A stretch of DNA of 64,000 nucleotides, from the NCBI GenBank assembly GCA_001795455.1, contig MGPB01000017.1, positions 1 to 64,000 on the forward strand, in the 5' to 3' direction. Below are positions 26,598-35,417 of the stretch, in pieces. How positions within the stretch are numbered: position 1 is the first letter of the stretch; each line of letters begins with the position of its first letter. This DNA comes from Curvibacter sp. GWA2_63_95 (GTDB lineage Bacteria > Pseudomonadota > Gammaproteobacteria > Burkholderiales > Burkholderiaceae_C). Under the pieces are notes generated by a model. It saw only the letters and a list, made by a program, of their open reading frames with translations. It was not told where the DNA came from and did not search any database. The translations under genes and the position numbers were made by a program.

Positions 26598-28310
26598 TTA
26601 AACGGATGGCCAGAGCATCAGGTGCTCGACCACCGGGCCCAGGGCCAGCGAGGGCACGTAGTTCAGCAAGCCCACCAGCAGCACCGTGCCCATCAGCAGC
26701 ACGACAAACAGCGGGCCATGCGTGGGGAAGGTGCCAGCCGTGGCCGGCAGGCGCTTCTTGGCGGCCAGTGCACCGGCAATCGCCAGCACCGGCACGATCA
26801 CGCCAAAGCGACCAAACCACATGGCAATGGCCAGCAGGTAGTTGTAGAACGGTGTGTTGGCCGACAAGCCCGCAAAGGCGCTGCCGTTGTTGTTGGCAGC
26901 CGAGGTCAGCGCGTACAGGATTTCAGAGAAACCATGGGCGCCGGGGTTGGCAATACCGGCCTTGCCCGCACCCGCCAGCACGGCAATGGCGGTACCTGCC
27001 AGCACCAGAATCGGTGTGACCAGAATCGCCATCGAGGTGAGCTTCATCTCATGCGACTCGATCTTCTTGCCCAGGTACTCGGGGGTGCGGCCAATCATCA
27101 GGCCCGCAATAAACACCGCCAGGATGGCGAAGATCAGCATGCCGTACAGGCCGGTGCCCACGCCACCAAACACCACTTCTCCCAGCTGCATCATCACCAT
27201 GGGCACCATGCCACCCAGCGGGGTGAAGGAGTCGTGCATGGCGTTCACCGCACCGCAGGAAGCGGCCGTGGTGATGACGGCAAACAGGCTGCTGGCGGTG
27301 ATGCCAAAGCGCGTCTCCTTGCCTTCCATGTTGCCGCCGCTCTGCAGGCTGCTGGCGGTCTGGTCCACACCCAGTGCGGCAATCTGCGGGTTGCCCATTT
27401 GCTCGGCCGGCATGATGGCCGCCACGGCAATCACAAACATGACCGTCATGGCGGCGAGCACGGCCCAGCCCTGGCGCGGGTCGCCCACCTCGCGGCCAAA
27501 GGCAAAACACAGCGCCGCGGGGATCAGGAAGATCGCCAGCATCTGCAAGAAGTTGCTCAGTGCCGTGGGGTTCTCGTACGGGTGGGCCGAGTTGGCGTTG
27601 AAGAAACCGCCACCGTTGGTGCCCAGCATCTTGATGGCCTCTTGCGACGCCACCGGGCCCATGGGCAGGGTTTGGGGGCTTCCCGCCAGCGTGGTGACAT
27701 CCTGGTAGGCGTCAAAGTTCTGGATCACGCCCTGGCCCACCAAAACGATGGCAATGACCAAGGAGATCGGCACCAGCAGCCAGGCGGTGATACGCGTGAT
27801 GTCGACCCAGAAGTTGCCAATCACGGCGGTGGATTTGGCGGCAAAACCACGGAACAGCGCAAACACCACGGCGATGCCGGTGGCCGCGGACAAAAAGTTC
27901 TGCACCGCCAGGCCCAGCATCTGCGTGAGGTAGCCCATGGTGGACTCGCCCGCATAACCCTGCCAGTTGGTATTGGTGGCAAAACTCACCGCAGTGTTCA
28001 GCGCCGAGTCCACCGACACGGCGCCCATGCCCGCCGGGTTAAGCGGCAACATCGCTTGCCAGCGCTGCAGCAGGTAGACCACCAGCGCGCCCAGCACATT
28101 GAAGGCCAGCAGCGCAACCGTGTATTGCTTCCAGGGCATGGACTGCTCGGGCGACGTGCCCGCCAGGCGGAACAGCGGCGCCTCCAGCCGCAGCAGCCAC
28201 TGCGGCAGGCGGCCAGAACTGATACGTGCTACCCAGATGCCCAAAGGCCAGGAAGCGATCAAAAGGGTTGTGAGAAAGAGGGCCAGCAGCCCCCAAGCCG
28301 AGCTGCTCAT
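26598..28310 (-). CDS. kdpA: Potassium-transporting ATPase subunit A
   Basis: Potassium-selective channel-like subunit, 570 residues from the ATG at 28310, which has GGAGGA upstream and overlaps the kdpF stop. About ten membrane segments. Selectivity-loop glycines are visible in [45 protein letters not shown] and [13 protein letters not shown]. The pattern is complete, so the pump should be functional. Confidence 0.96.
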   Translation of the reverse strand: MSSSAWGLLALFLTTLLIASWPLGIWVARISSGRLPQWLLRLEAPLFRLAGTSPEQSMPWKQYTVALLAFNVLGALVVYLLQRWQAMLPLNPAGMGAVSVDSALNTAVSFATNTNWQGYAGESTMGYLTQMLGLAVQNFLSAATGIAVVFALFRGFAAKSTAVIGNFWVDITRITAWLLVPISLVIAIVLVGQGVIQNFDAYQDVTTLAGSPQTLPMGPVASQEAIKMLGTNGGGFFNANSAHPYENPTALSNFLQMLAIFLIPAALCFAFGREVGDPRQGWAVLAAMTVMFVIAVAAIMPAEQMGNPQIAALGVDQTASSLQSGGNMEGKETRFGITASSLFAVITTAASCGAVNAMHDSFTPLGGMVPMVMMQLGEVVFGGVGTGLYGMLIFAILAVFIAGLMIGRTPEYLGKKIESHEMKLTSMAILVTPILVLAGTAIAVLAGAGKAGIANPGAHGFSEILYALTSAANNNGSAFAGLSANTPFYNYLLAIAMWFGRFGVIVPVLAIAGALAAKKRLPATAGTFPTHGPLFVVLLMGTVLLVGLLNYVPSLALGPVVEHLMLWPSV

Positions 28311-28420
28311 TAAAAGTCCTCCGCGCACACCAGCGCATAAACCAGATAGGCCAGCAACAAGGCGGCACACATGCCGCCCAGGCCGTAGACCACATGCAAT
28401 GTGTTCACCGTTTCCATCAT
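28310..28420 (-). CDS. kdpF: KdpF small membrane subunit
   Basis: A 36-residue peptide, short enough to be missed by gene finders. It has one membrane helix and the KdpF-like C-terminus [15 protein letters not shown], which resembles the family ending LGYLVYALLNAE.F. AGGAGAA lies directly before the ATG at 28420; a second ATG follows at 28417. Its TAA overlaps the kdpA ATG. KdpF stabilises the KdpABC complex. Confidence 0.85.
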   Translation of the reverse strand: MMETVNTLHVVYGLGGMCAALLLAYLVYALVCAEDF

Positions 28421-28487
28421 TTCTCCTGCATCAAATCGATGGGAGAAGTGTGGTCAGGCAGGCGTAAAAACGGGGTTTAGATTGGGA

Positions 28488-28515
28488 GCGGGGGTATAAA
28501 AAAAGCGTAAATACG
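28488..28515 (-). promoter_or_regulatory. Candidate KdpE-binding site upstream of kdpF
   Basis: On the minus strand the sequence runs from TATTTACGC through seven T residues to TATACCCCCGC. This strongly resembles the enterobacterial KdpE site, a T-rich block with TTTATAC/TTTACAC halves followed by CCCCGCC, as I remember it. It lies about 70 bases before the kdpF start, a normal activator position. Confidence 0.5.
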
Positions 28516-28521
28516 CGCGGC

Positions 28522-29745
28522 TTACTTGGCGGTGCGCAAGCCCACACCCAGCGCCGCGCCCACGCTCAGCAGCAGCACCAGGGCCGCGCCCAAGAGCGTG
28601 GCGCCGTACCAGCCGCGGTCCATGAACACGCCAAACACCAAAGGCGAAACCGCAAAACCGGTGTCCAGACCCGAGTACACCAAGCCGTAAACGCGGCCGG
28701 TCGCGCCCTTGGGCGTGGCCTTCTTGATCATCATGTCGCGCGAAGGGCCGCCAATGCCCACCGCAAAACCGGTGATCGCCAGCACCACCATGGTGCCGGT
28801 GGCACCCAGCAAGCCGGTACCACACAGGGCCAGCAACACGGCGCCAGCCGCCATGGCCAGGGCCACCACGCGGTCCGAGTGCTTGGACTTGGCCGCCACA
28901 AAGCCGCCAATGAACATGCCTACCGCGCCGCACAGCATGTAGGACGAAATGGTCAGCGTGGCCGCCTCAAAGCTCACGCCATGCATGGCCTTGAGGATGG
29001 ACACCGCGTAGCTCTGCACCACAGCCAGAGTCATAGTGGACAGCAAAAAGAATCCAAAACACCACCACACCACGGGCAGCTTCATGAACGCCATGTCGTG
29101 CTCGGTCTTGGCATGGGCGGCCACGCGCGGTGCCACCGTGGTGCTCAGGTGTTCGCGCTGCACCACCAGTAGCGCCAGGATGGCGGCGTACATCACGGCC
29201 GCGGCCAAGTAGGCATTGCGCCAGCCCATCAGGGCACCCAGCCCTGCAAAGAACACCGGTGCCACGGCCCAGCCCAGATTGCCGGTCAGCCCATGTGCGC
29301 TGAAGGCATAGCCCAGCCTCGGGGTGGAGACGCGTTGGTTCAGGATGGTGAAGTCCACCGGGTGAAAGGTTGCATTGCCCAGGCCTGCCAAGGCAGCTAC
29401 CGCAAACAGGCCGGTGTATCCGGTCACAAACGACGCGGCAATGCATGCCCCAATGAAAAGCCCCAAGGCCACAAACATCAGCGGGCGAGCGCCCAGCCGG
29501 TCCACCACAAAACCGGCGCAGGCCTGGCCAACGCCAGACACCACAAAAAACATGGTCATGAGCAAGCCCAGCTGCGAGTAGCTCAAACCAAACTCCTGCA
29601 TAAACACCGGAAACAGCAGCGGCAGGATCAGGTGCCCAAAGTGCGAGCTGGCGTGGGCCAAGCCCACCAGGCCAATCACGGTGGCGTCTTGTTTCATGGG
29701 GATGGAGGGTGCGGCGGTGCCGGAAGTGAAGGTTGCGCTGGTCAT
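28522..29745 (-). CDS. MFS transporter
   Basis: Major facilitator superfamily exporter of about 407 residues with twelve predicted membrane helices. The family motif between helices 2 and 3 is GFVVDRLGARPLMFVALG, and GLVGLAHASSHFGHLILP in helix 1 is seen in the Fsr/fosmidomycin-resistance-like group. The ATG at 29745 was taken; 29754 is possible and neither has a good ribosome-binding site. Divergent from an AraC regulator, which is the likely controller. Substrate unknown. Confidence 0.85.
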   Translation of the reverse strand: MTSATFTSGTAAPSIPMKQDATVIGLVGLAHASSHFGHLILPLLFPVFMQEFGLSYSQLGLLMTMFFVVSGVGQACAGFVVDRLGARPLMFVALGLFIGACIAASFVTGYTGLFAVAALAGLGNATFHPVDFTILNQRVSTPRLGYAFSAHGLTGNLGWAVAPVFFAGLGALMGWRNAYLAAAVMYAAILALLVVQREHLSTTVAPRVAAHAKTEHDMAFMKLPVVWWCFGFFLLSTMTLAVVQSYAVSILKAMHGVSFEAATLTISSYMLCGAVGMFIGGFVAAKSKHSDRVVALAMAAGAVLLALCGTGLLGATGTMVVLAITGFAVGIGGPSRDMMIKKATPKGATGRVYGLVYSGLDTGFAVSPLVFGVFMDRGWYGATLLGAALVLLLSVGAALGVGLRTAK

Positions 29746-29791
29746 GGTCGGCATCGTACGGACGAACGCGCTTTCTTGATTACGACAAAAA

Positions 29792-29804
29792 GACAATAAT
29801 TGTC
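29792..29804. promoter_or_regulatory. Palindrome between the MFS and AraC genes
   Basis: GACAAT-A-ATTGTC is a perfect 6-bp inverted repeat around one base, and a flanking CGACAA upstream repeats part of the arm. It lies midway in the 95-bp divergent gap, so it may be an operator. AraC proteins usually bind direct repeats, so another regulator is also possible. Confidence 0.4.
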
Positions 29805-29840
29805 GAAATTCCGCCAAACCAGACCCAACGATCAACGCCC

Positions 29841-30659
29841 ATGAAACGCAAGACTCCGCTCCGGCCCGTGTCGTTTGACACCTCGGCCCAACGCCCGCCC
29901 ACGGCCGAGCGCCCGGTGCGCAGCCGGGCCCGCGCGCTGGCCATGGATGCGCACATCGAACCCCACCAGCACCCGTGGTCGCAGTTCACCTACTGCGCCA
30001 GCGGGCTCATGCAGGTCACGGTGACGCAGGGCGAGCGGCAAACCACCTTCATCGTGCCCCCCAGCCGCGCGGTGTGGATTCCGCCCCATGTGCAACACAA
30101 CGTGGTGGTGCTGGAAACCGCCGAGCTGCGCACCGTGGACATAGCGCCCAGCGTGCTGCCCGCTAGCTGGACCGAATGCCGCGTGCTGGTGGTGAGCAAG
30201 CTGCTGCGCGAGCTGGTGCATGCGCTGGAAGGCAGCGAACCCGGCCCGCGCGACACCGCGCTGATGGCCCTGACCGCTGATGAAGTAAGCCGCGCCGACA
30301 CCCAGGCCTTGGGCGTGCCCATGCCCCACACCGAGCATGGCGACAAGCGCCTGCGCGCGCTGTGCGAAGCGGTGCTGCGCGACCCGGCCGAAAAAGGCCA
30401 GCTCAAGGAATGGGTGGCCGACGTGGGCGCCAGTGAGCGCACCATGGCCCGCCTGTTCCGCGACGAACTGGGCACCAGCTACCAGCAGTGGCGCACCCAG
30501 GCCGTGCTGGCGCACGCCCTGCCCCAGCTGGCGCGCGGCGTGCCCATTGCCCAGGTAGCTGCCGCCGCCGGCTACGCCAGCGACAGCGCGTTTTCTGCCA
30601 TGTTCAAGCAGAGCATGGGCAAGCCACCCAGCCACTTTCTGGCCCGCAACGTGGCCTGA
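29841..30659 (+). CDS. AraC family regulator with N-terminal cupin
   Basis: 272 residues from the ATG at 29841. Residues about 35-110 form a cupin-like sensor (EPHQHPWSQFTYCASGLMQV, PSRAVWIPPHVQHNV). The C-terminus has two helix-turn-helix motifs (EWVADVGASERTMARLF, then VPIAQVAAAAGYASDSAFSA, FKQSMGKPPSHF). Divergent from the MFS transporter, a common arrangement for inducible efflux. Confidence 0.88.
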   Translation: MKRKTPLRPVSFDTSAQRPPTAERPVRSRARALAMDAHIEPHQHPWSQFTYCASGLMQVTVTQGERQTTFIVPPSRAVWIPPHVQHNVVVLETAELRTVDIAPSVLPASWTECRVLVVSKLLRELVHALEGSEPGPRDTALMALTADEVSRADTQALGVPMPHTEHGDKRLRALCEAVLRDPAEKGQLKEWVADVGASERTMARLFRDELGTSYQQWRTQAVLAHALPQLARGVPIAQVAAAAGYASDSAFSAMFKQSMGKPPSHFLARNVA

Positions 30660-30710
30660 AGGGTCTTGACACCACGGCTAGAATTCCGCCCGCAGCCCGT
30701 AACGGTTGCC

Positions 30711-30863
30711 GCGTTCTCAGGGCGGGGTGCAATTCCCCACCGGCGGTATCTGTGGCTTGACCTCAGCAGCCCGCGAGCGCCCACGCCAGCCTCTGCCAGC
30801 GTGGGGTCAGCAGATCTGGTGAGATGCCAGAGCCGACGGTCATAGTCCGGATGAAAGAGATCG
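30711..30863 (+). ncRNA. FMN riboswitch (RFN element)
   Basis: Conserved RFN blocks are all readable: GTTCTCAGGGCGGGGTGCAA, ATTCCCCACCGGCGGTA, AGCCCGCGAGCGCC, GTCAGCAGATCTGGTGAGAT, GCCAGAGCCGACGGTCATAG and TCCGGATGAAAGAGA. After the aptamer, AACAGGC (30875-30881) pairs with GCCTGTT (30896-30902) inside a longer GCGCAC/GTGCGC stem (30863-30868 with 30914-30919). No T tract follows, so control is probably at translation or by Rho. The regulated gene is the lumazine synthase at 30953. Confidence 0.96.
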
Positions 30864-30952
30864 CGCACACCTGGAACAGGCTCGTCTTGGCGCGCGCCTG
30901 TTGCTGTGTTTGCGTGCGCCCTGATTCTTGTTAACCCTCTTTTGAGACCATC

Positions 30953-31417
30953 ATGAATCAGCCTTCCTCGCCGCGCATTGCCATCATCAGCTCCTCATGG
31001 CACCGCGACATCGTCACCAGCAGCACCGAGGCCGCCAAAGCCGAACTGCAGCGACACGACATTTCCCCCAAGCAGGTTGACCACTTCGAGGTGCCCGGCG
31101 CCTTCGAGATCCCGTTGCATGCCCAGCGCCTGGCACGCAGCGGTCGTTACGACGCCATCATTGCCTGCGGCCTCATCGTCAATGGCGGCATCTACCGCCA
31201 CGAGTTCGTCACCACCGCCGTCATCGACGGCCTCATGCGCGTGCAGCTGGACACCGATGTACCCGTCTTCAGCGCCGTGCTGACGCCGCGCGATTTTCAC
31301 GAGCACGAAGAGCACTTGCGCTTCTACCGCGAGCACTTTGTAAAGAAGGGCACCGAAGTCGCCCAGGCCTGCCTGCAGACCCTGCGCAGCCTGCAGGCGC
31401 TGCCGGCCGTCGCATAA
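30953..31417 (+). CDS. ribH: 6,7-Dimethyl-8-ribityllumazine synthase, RibH2-like
   Basis: 154 residues. Condenses 5-amino-6-ribitylamino-uracil with a butanone phosphate to give the riboflavin precursor. Substrate-site segments: SSSWHRDIV near the N-terminus, VPGAFEIPL, and the catalytic histidine in GGIYRHEFV. The sequence style (WHRDIV, LTPRDFHEHEEHLRFY) resembles type II decameric enzymes known from Brucella and Mesorhizobium rather than the common pentamer/60-mer form. It stands alone under an FMN riboswitch with no other rib genes around, so it is probably a second, flavin-controlled copy. Confidence 0.92.
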   Translation: MNQPSSPRIAIISSSWHRDIVTSSTEAAKAELQRHDISPKQVDHFEVPGAFEIPLHAQRLARSGRYDAIIACGLIVNGGIYRHEFVTTAVIDGLMRVQLDTDVPVFSAVLTPRDFHEHEEHLRFYREHFVKKGTEVAQACLQTLRSLQALPAVA

Positions 31418-31452
31418 ACTGCTAGCCCACCTGCCCCATCCGGACATTGACC

Positions 31453-32109
31453 ATGCACCTCTCCAACTGGCTCGTTTTCTGTGGCGTCGCATTTTTGGTC
31501 ACCTTCAGCCCCGGGCCTGGCGTGCTGCTGGCTATCTCCAACGCCATGGCGCATGGCAAGCGGGACTGGGTGGCCAGCTCGCTGGGCAATGCCACGGGGC
31601 TGTTCATCATCTCGGGCGTGGCGATGGCGGGCATGGGCGCCATCCTGGCCGTGTCGGCCCTGGCGTTTACCGTGCTCAAGGGGGTGGGCGCGCTGTATTT
31701 GGTCTACCTGGGCATCCGTCAGTGGCGCAGCCAGGCGGTGTCGTTTGCCGCGGCGGCTTCGGCCACCGCAGAGGTTGGCACACCGGCCGACAAAACCATC
31801 ACCCGCCGGCTCTATGGCCAGGGCATGGGCGTGGCGCTCACCAACCCCAAGGCCATCCTGTTCTTCTCAGCGCTGTTTCCGCAGTTCATCACGGCGGATG
31901 CGCCGGTGTTTGAGCAGGTGGCGGTGCTCACCTGCACCTTTGTCGCCATGTCACTGCTCTCGCATTTGTTCTATGTGCTGGTGGCGCGCCTGTTCAAGGG
32001 GCAACTGGCCAACCCGCACAAGCAGCGCTTGTTCAACCGCGTCTCGGGTGGCCTGTTTGTGCTGCTGGGCCTGAGCCTGCTGCGCCTGAAAAACAAGGTG
32101 GCGGCCTAA
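31453..32109 (+). CDS. LysE/RhtB family amino-acid exporter
   Basis: 218 residues with about six membrane helices. Family motif at the start: LVTFSPGPGVLLAISNAMAHG, then ASSLGNATGLFI. LTNPKAILFFSALFPQFI is the second conserved block. The ATG at 31453 is used in preference to a TTG two codons earlier. Probably exports a neutral or basic amino acid or a homoserine-like compound. Confidence 0.88.
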   Translation: MHLSNWLVFCGVAFLVTFSPGPGVLLAISNAMAHGKRDWVASSLGNATGLFIISGVAMAGMGAILAVSALAFTVLKGVGALYLVYLGIRQWRSQAVSFAAAASATAEVGTPADKTITRRLYGQGMGVALTNPKAILFFSALFPQFITADAPVFEQVAVLTCTFVAMSLLSHLFYVLVARLFKGQLANPHKQRLFNRVSGGLFVLLGLSLLRLKNKVAA

Positions 32110-32112
32110 AAC

Positions 32113-32161
32113 GCTATCAAATCAGGAGCTGTTCGCGCAATATCCATGGGCGCTAGAGGCC
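32113..32161 (+). repeat. Dispersed ~50-bp intergenic repeat, copy 5
   Basis: GCTATCAAATCAGGAGC, then TGTTCGCGCAATATCC, then ATGGGCGCTAGAGGCC. It starts 4 bases after the LysE stop codon, between two convergent genes. Confidence 0.88.
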
Positions 32162-32181
32162 TAAAACGCTTAAAAATCCCC

Positions 32182-32601
32182 CTATTGGGCCGACTGCGGC
32201 AGGCCAAAGATGCGGTCAAACGCCCAGGTAAAGCCCACGGTGTAGACAAAGAAGAAGGCCAGCAGGCCCAGGTCCGCCACAAAGGCGGCCCACAAAGAGA
32301 TGTCCAGCCAATACGCCATCACCGGCGCCAGAATGATGGCCAAGCCACCCTCGAAGCCCAAGCCGTGCACAAAGCGGCGCATGGGCGAGCGGCCCTTCAC
32401 GGTCTGGCGCGCTTCCCAGCGCTCAAACAGGCTGTTGAAGATGTAGTTCCAGGCCAGCGCGATGCTGGACATGACGGCCGACAGCACAAAGGCCGAGCCG
32501 GGTGGATGGGAGAAGGCCAGGGCCAGCGTGGGCGTAACCACGGCAATGGCGATACTTTCGTACAGGGCGGCTTGGAGGATGCGGCGGGTAAAGGGAGACA
32601 T
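32182..32601 (-). CDS. PACE family efflux protein
   Basis: 139 residues, four membrane helices in two tandem bacterial transmembrane pair domains. Family landmarks: RRILQAALYESIAIAVVTP, WNYIFNSLFERWEAR and FVHGLGFEGGLAI, YWLDISLWAAFVADLGL. The acidic residue in the first helix (E of ALYES) is conserved for proton-coupled export in AceI-type proteins. The family exports chlorhexidine and other biocides or short diamines. ATG at 32601 follows GGGAGA-like purines poorly; a GTG one codon earlier is possible. Confidence 0.88.
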   Translation of the reverse strand: MSPFTRRILQAALYESIAIAVVTPTLALAFSHPPGSAFVLSAVMSSIALAWNYIFNSLFERWEARQTVKGRSPMRRFVHGLGFEGGLAIILAPVMAYWLDISLWAAFVADLGLLAFFFVYTVGFTWAFDRIFGLPQSAQ

Positions 32602-32713
32602 CACCCAATCGTAACGGCTACCCCCTGCTGCGCTATACGCACCGCCATATCACGGCCATGGCCCGCGCATTGCTTGCCTTGGGCCACCACTGCCCGTTTT
32701 TTGGAGCCTCGCC

Positions 32714-33508
32714 TTGCTGATTGCCCAACTGTCTGACCTGCATGTGCGCCCGCCCGGCGCGCTCTACCGTGGCGTGGCCGACTCCAACCGCGCGCTGACC
32801 AACGCCATCGCCCACCTGCACCAGTTGGACCGCAGGCCCGACCTGGTCGTCATCACTGGCGACCTGGTGGACTATGGCGAGGCGGATGAATATGCGAACG
32901 CACGCGCCCTGCTCTCGCAGCTCACCATTCCTTACCTCGTGCTGCCCGGCAACCACGACCACCGCGAGGCGTTTCGCACCGCCTTTGCCGACCACAGCTA
33001 CCTGCCGACGGATGGCCCGTTGCACTACTGCGTGGACGACTACGCGGTGCGCATCATCGCGTTGGACTCGTGTGTGCCAGGGCAACACCATGGCGCATTG
33101 GATGCCGCCGGCTTGCAATGGCTGCAGCACACACTGCAGGCCAACCCGCACAAACCCACGCTGGTGCTGCTGCACCACCCACCGTTTGTGAGCGGCATTC
33201 CGTATCTGGACGAATACGCCTACCGCGACCCGGCTCCGCTGGAAGCCGTGTTGCGCACGGCCAGCCATGTGGAGGCCGTGCTCTGCGGCCATGTGCACCG
33301 CCCCATGGTGCGGCGCTGGGCTGGCACCGTGGTGGCCAGCTGCCCCAGCACCACCACCGAAATCGCGCTGCAGCTGGCGCCCAAGGCCGTGCCGCAGTCC
33401 TTTATCGGCCCCGCGGCCTGCCTGCTGCACCTGTGGCAGCCCGCGCACGGGCTGGTCAGCCACACCAGCTACATCGGCGCCTACCCGGGGCCGTATCCTT
33501 TCTTCTAG
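32714..33508 (+). CDS. Calcineurin-like phosphodiesterase (GpdQ/CpdA type)
   Basis: 264 residues. Dimetal motifs in order: QLSDLHV, TGDLVDYGEADEY, LPGNHDHREAF, LVLLHHPPFVSG and LCGHVHRP. This set fits class III cyclic-nucleotide or glycerophosphodiester phosphodiesterases. Translation begins at a TTG (32714) with TTGGAGC about seven bases upstream; no in-frame ATG lies near the conserved start. Substrate not decidable from sequence. Confidence 0.88.
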   Translation: MLIAQLSDLHVRPPGALYRGVADSNRALTNAIAHLHQLDRRPDLVVITGDLVDYGEADEYANARALLSQLTIPYLVLPGNHDHREAFRTAFADHSYLPTDGPLHYCVDDYAVRIIALDSCVPGQHHGALDAAGLQWLQHTLQANPHKPTLVLLHHPPFVSGIPYLDEYAYRDPAPLEAVLRTASHVEAVLCGHVHRPMVRRWAGTVVASCPSTTTEIALQLAPKAVPQSFIGPAACLLHLWQPAHGLVSHTSYIGAYPGPYPFF

Positions 33509-33528
33509 CTACCTGGGTTAGCGCGCGC

Positions 33529-35103
33529 CTAAGCGACAACAAATGCCCGGTCAGCAGGCTGCAGCCGGAAGGCACTGATGGCATCCACCAACAGCCGCGC
33601 CTGCTGGCTCAAGCTGTCGGCCGCCGCGGCAGACTGCTCCACCATGGCAGAGTTCTGCTGGGTGGCCTGGTCTAGGTGCGCCACCGACTGGTTCACCTGC
33701 ACGATGTCCCGGCTCTGCGAAGACGACATGGTGCCAAGCTCGGCAATTAAGCTCACCACGCGCCCAACCTGCTCGCGAATATCGGCCATGTTGGTGCCCG
33801 CTGTCTCCACCAGACGCGAGCCCGCATCGACCTTCTCCACGTTGCTGCTGATTAAGGTCTTGATCTCGCGCGCAGCGGTGGCCGAGCGTTGTGCCAGACT
33901 ACGAACTTCCGAGGCCACCACGGCAAACCCGCGTCCCTGCTCTCCCGCCCGGGCCGCCTCAACCGCAGCATTTAGCGCCAGGATATTCGTCTGGAACGCA
34001 ATGCCATCGATGACACTCACGATGTCGGAGATACGCTGGGACGCCACGTTGATCTGAGACATAGTGCTCACCACCTGACTGACCACGTCACCACCGCGCT
34101 CCGCGGCCCCGTTGGCCGCATGGGCACAGTCATTGGCCTGCTGGGCCAGGGCCTCGCTGCTGCGCACCATGGTAGAGATTTGCTCCATGGCCGCGGCGGT
34201 TTCTTCCAGGTTGGAGGCCTGCTGCTCCGTTCGGTGGGACATGTCGCCATTGCTTGCAGCGATCTCGGAAGCACCCAATGCCACAGCATCACTGCTGCTG
34301 CGCACCATCCCCACCAGATTGCGCAGCGACTCCTGCATAGACCGCAGGGACTCCATCAAGCGCCCCACTTCGTCCTTGGCCTCCGGCTCAACATGGGTGC
34401 TCAAGTCACCCTGGGCAATACGCTGCGTCACATGCACGGCCGCCAGCAGCGGACGTGTCACGCTGCGGGCGGTCCAATTGGCAATCAGCGCCCCCGAAAC
34501 CATCGCCATCGCCAGCAGCAGCAACATCGCATACCCGGCCTGACGCACCGTGCTATCGGTCGAGTGGCGCGCATCCTCCATGCGCTCCCGCTGCATGGCA
34601 ATCAGGTCATCTAGTTCAGTGAAATACGTTTTTTGCAGCAACGTCACCTCACCCACCAATAAGTCACGCGCTGCCTCGTTATTACCTTCCAGGCCCAGCT
34701 TTACCGACTGATCCAACTTGGCTGCATACGCCAAGCGCTTGGTGGACACTTCCTTGAACTTGGCTTGCTCTTCAGGAAGCGGCAGCAATTCCTCCAACTG
34801 CTTAAGCAAGGCGCGGGTGGAGGTGCGGTTGCTGTCGATAATGGTTTTTTCGACTAGCTTGCCCTGGGGGTCGGTCTGCAATGCAATGTTGCGGGCGGCA
34901 CGAGCCGTGAGATTGACGTTGTCTTTGATGTTAGACAGCACGGTCACCGCCACCAGATTGTGTTCTGTGAGTGCGCGCACCTGGCCACCCACCTGGTCCA
35001 AGGCCAGGCGCCCGAACAGGGCCACCGCAATACTCACCAGGATGAGCAAACCAAAGCCCAAGCGCATGCGTGTCGCAATGGAACGGTTTTTCAGCAACTT
35101 CAT
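33529..35103 (-). CDS. Methyl-accepting chemotaxis protein
   Basis: 524 residues from the ATG at 35103, which has GGGAG at correct spacing; the ATG two codons earlier does not. Membrane helix near residues 13-30, periplasmic four-helix-bundle sensor to about 190, second helix (AMLLLLAMAMVSGALIANW), HAMP domain (ARSVTRPLLAAVHVTQRIA) and a signalling domain with the hairpin tip RISDIVSVIDGIAFQTNILA, LNAAVEAARAGEQGRGFAVV. No C-terminal NWETF pentapeptide, so it likely relies on other receptors for CheR. Ligand unknown. Confidence 0.93.
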   Translation of the reverse strand: MKLLKNRSIATRMRLGFGLLILVSIAVALFGRLALDQVGGQVRALTEHNLVAVTVLSNIKDNVNLTARAARNIALQTDPQGKLVEKTIIDSNRTSTRALLKQLEELLPLPEEQAKFKEVSTKRLAYAAKLDQSVKLGLEGNNEAARDLLVGEVTLLQKTYFTELDDLIAMQRERMEDARHSTDSTVRQAGYAMLLLLAMAMVSGALIANWTARSVTRPLLAAVHVTQRIAQGDLSTHVEPEAKDEVGRLMESLRSMQESLRNLVGMVRSSSDAVALGASEIAASNGDMSHRTEQQASNLEETAAAMEQISTMVRSSEALAQQANDCAHAANGAAERGGDVVSQVVSTMSQINVASQRISDIVSVIDGIAFQTNILALNAAVEAARAGEQGRGFAVVASEVRSLAQRSATAAREIKTLISSNVEKVDAGSRLVETAGTNMADIREQVGRVVSLIAELGTMSSSQSRDIVQVNQSVAHLDQATQQNSAMVEQSAAAADSLSQQARLLVDAISAFRLQPADRAFVVA

Positions 35104-35417
35104 ATGCATCTCCCTTTTGAAACCCAAAACGTATGATTTCCAACGCCTTAGCTTCAAGCGCTTCTGCGAGCGCTGCTGATGACACAGTATGCGGCGATCC
35201 AAAGGCCTTGGCAACACGTGGTCGTGGGCTTGGACGGAAGGCTCCCGGCATGGTGGCTGACATAGCGCTCTACGCGCTGGTTGACCCACACTACTACGAC
35301 GTGGCCGTGGGGCAGTTGGCGAGTGGCTGGCGGCCTTGGTTTAAGGGGCTGTGTGCCAACATTGGAGTTCAGATACTGTCCTATGCAGGCCTGCGCCGAG
35401 AGGTTAACCTCTTCACC
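35104..35417. other. Gene-free divergent gap of about 314 bases
   Basis: Lies between the divergent chemoreceptor and dehydratase genes and must hold both promoters. The dehydratase frame stays open upstream to 35133, but that extension has no family resemblance and no better ribosome-binding site. I see no clear terminator, RNA gene, repeat or promoter consensus in it. Confidence 0.5.

Noticed and set aside
26572-26820. N-terminal extension of kdpB
   Set aside because: It runs through the kdpA coding sequence in another frame. The ATG at 26571 gives the family N-terminus and length.
30666-30684. TTGACA followed by TAGAAT upstream of the FMN riboswitch as a promoter
   Set aside because: The spacing is only 7 bases, too short for a sigma-70 promoter. 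No well-spaced alternative was found.
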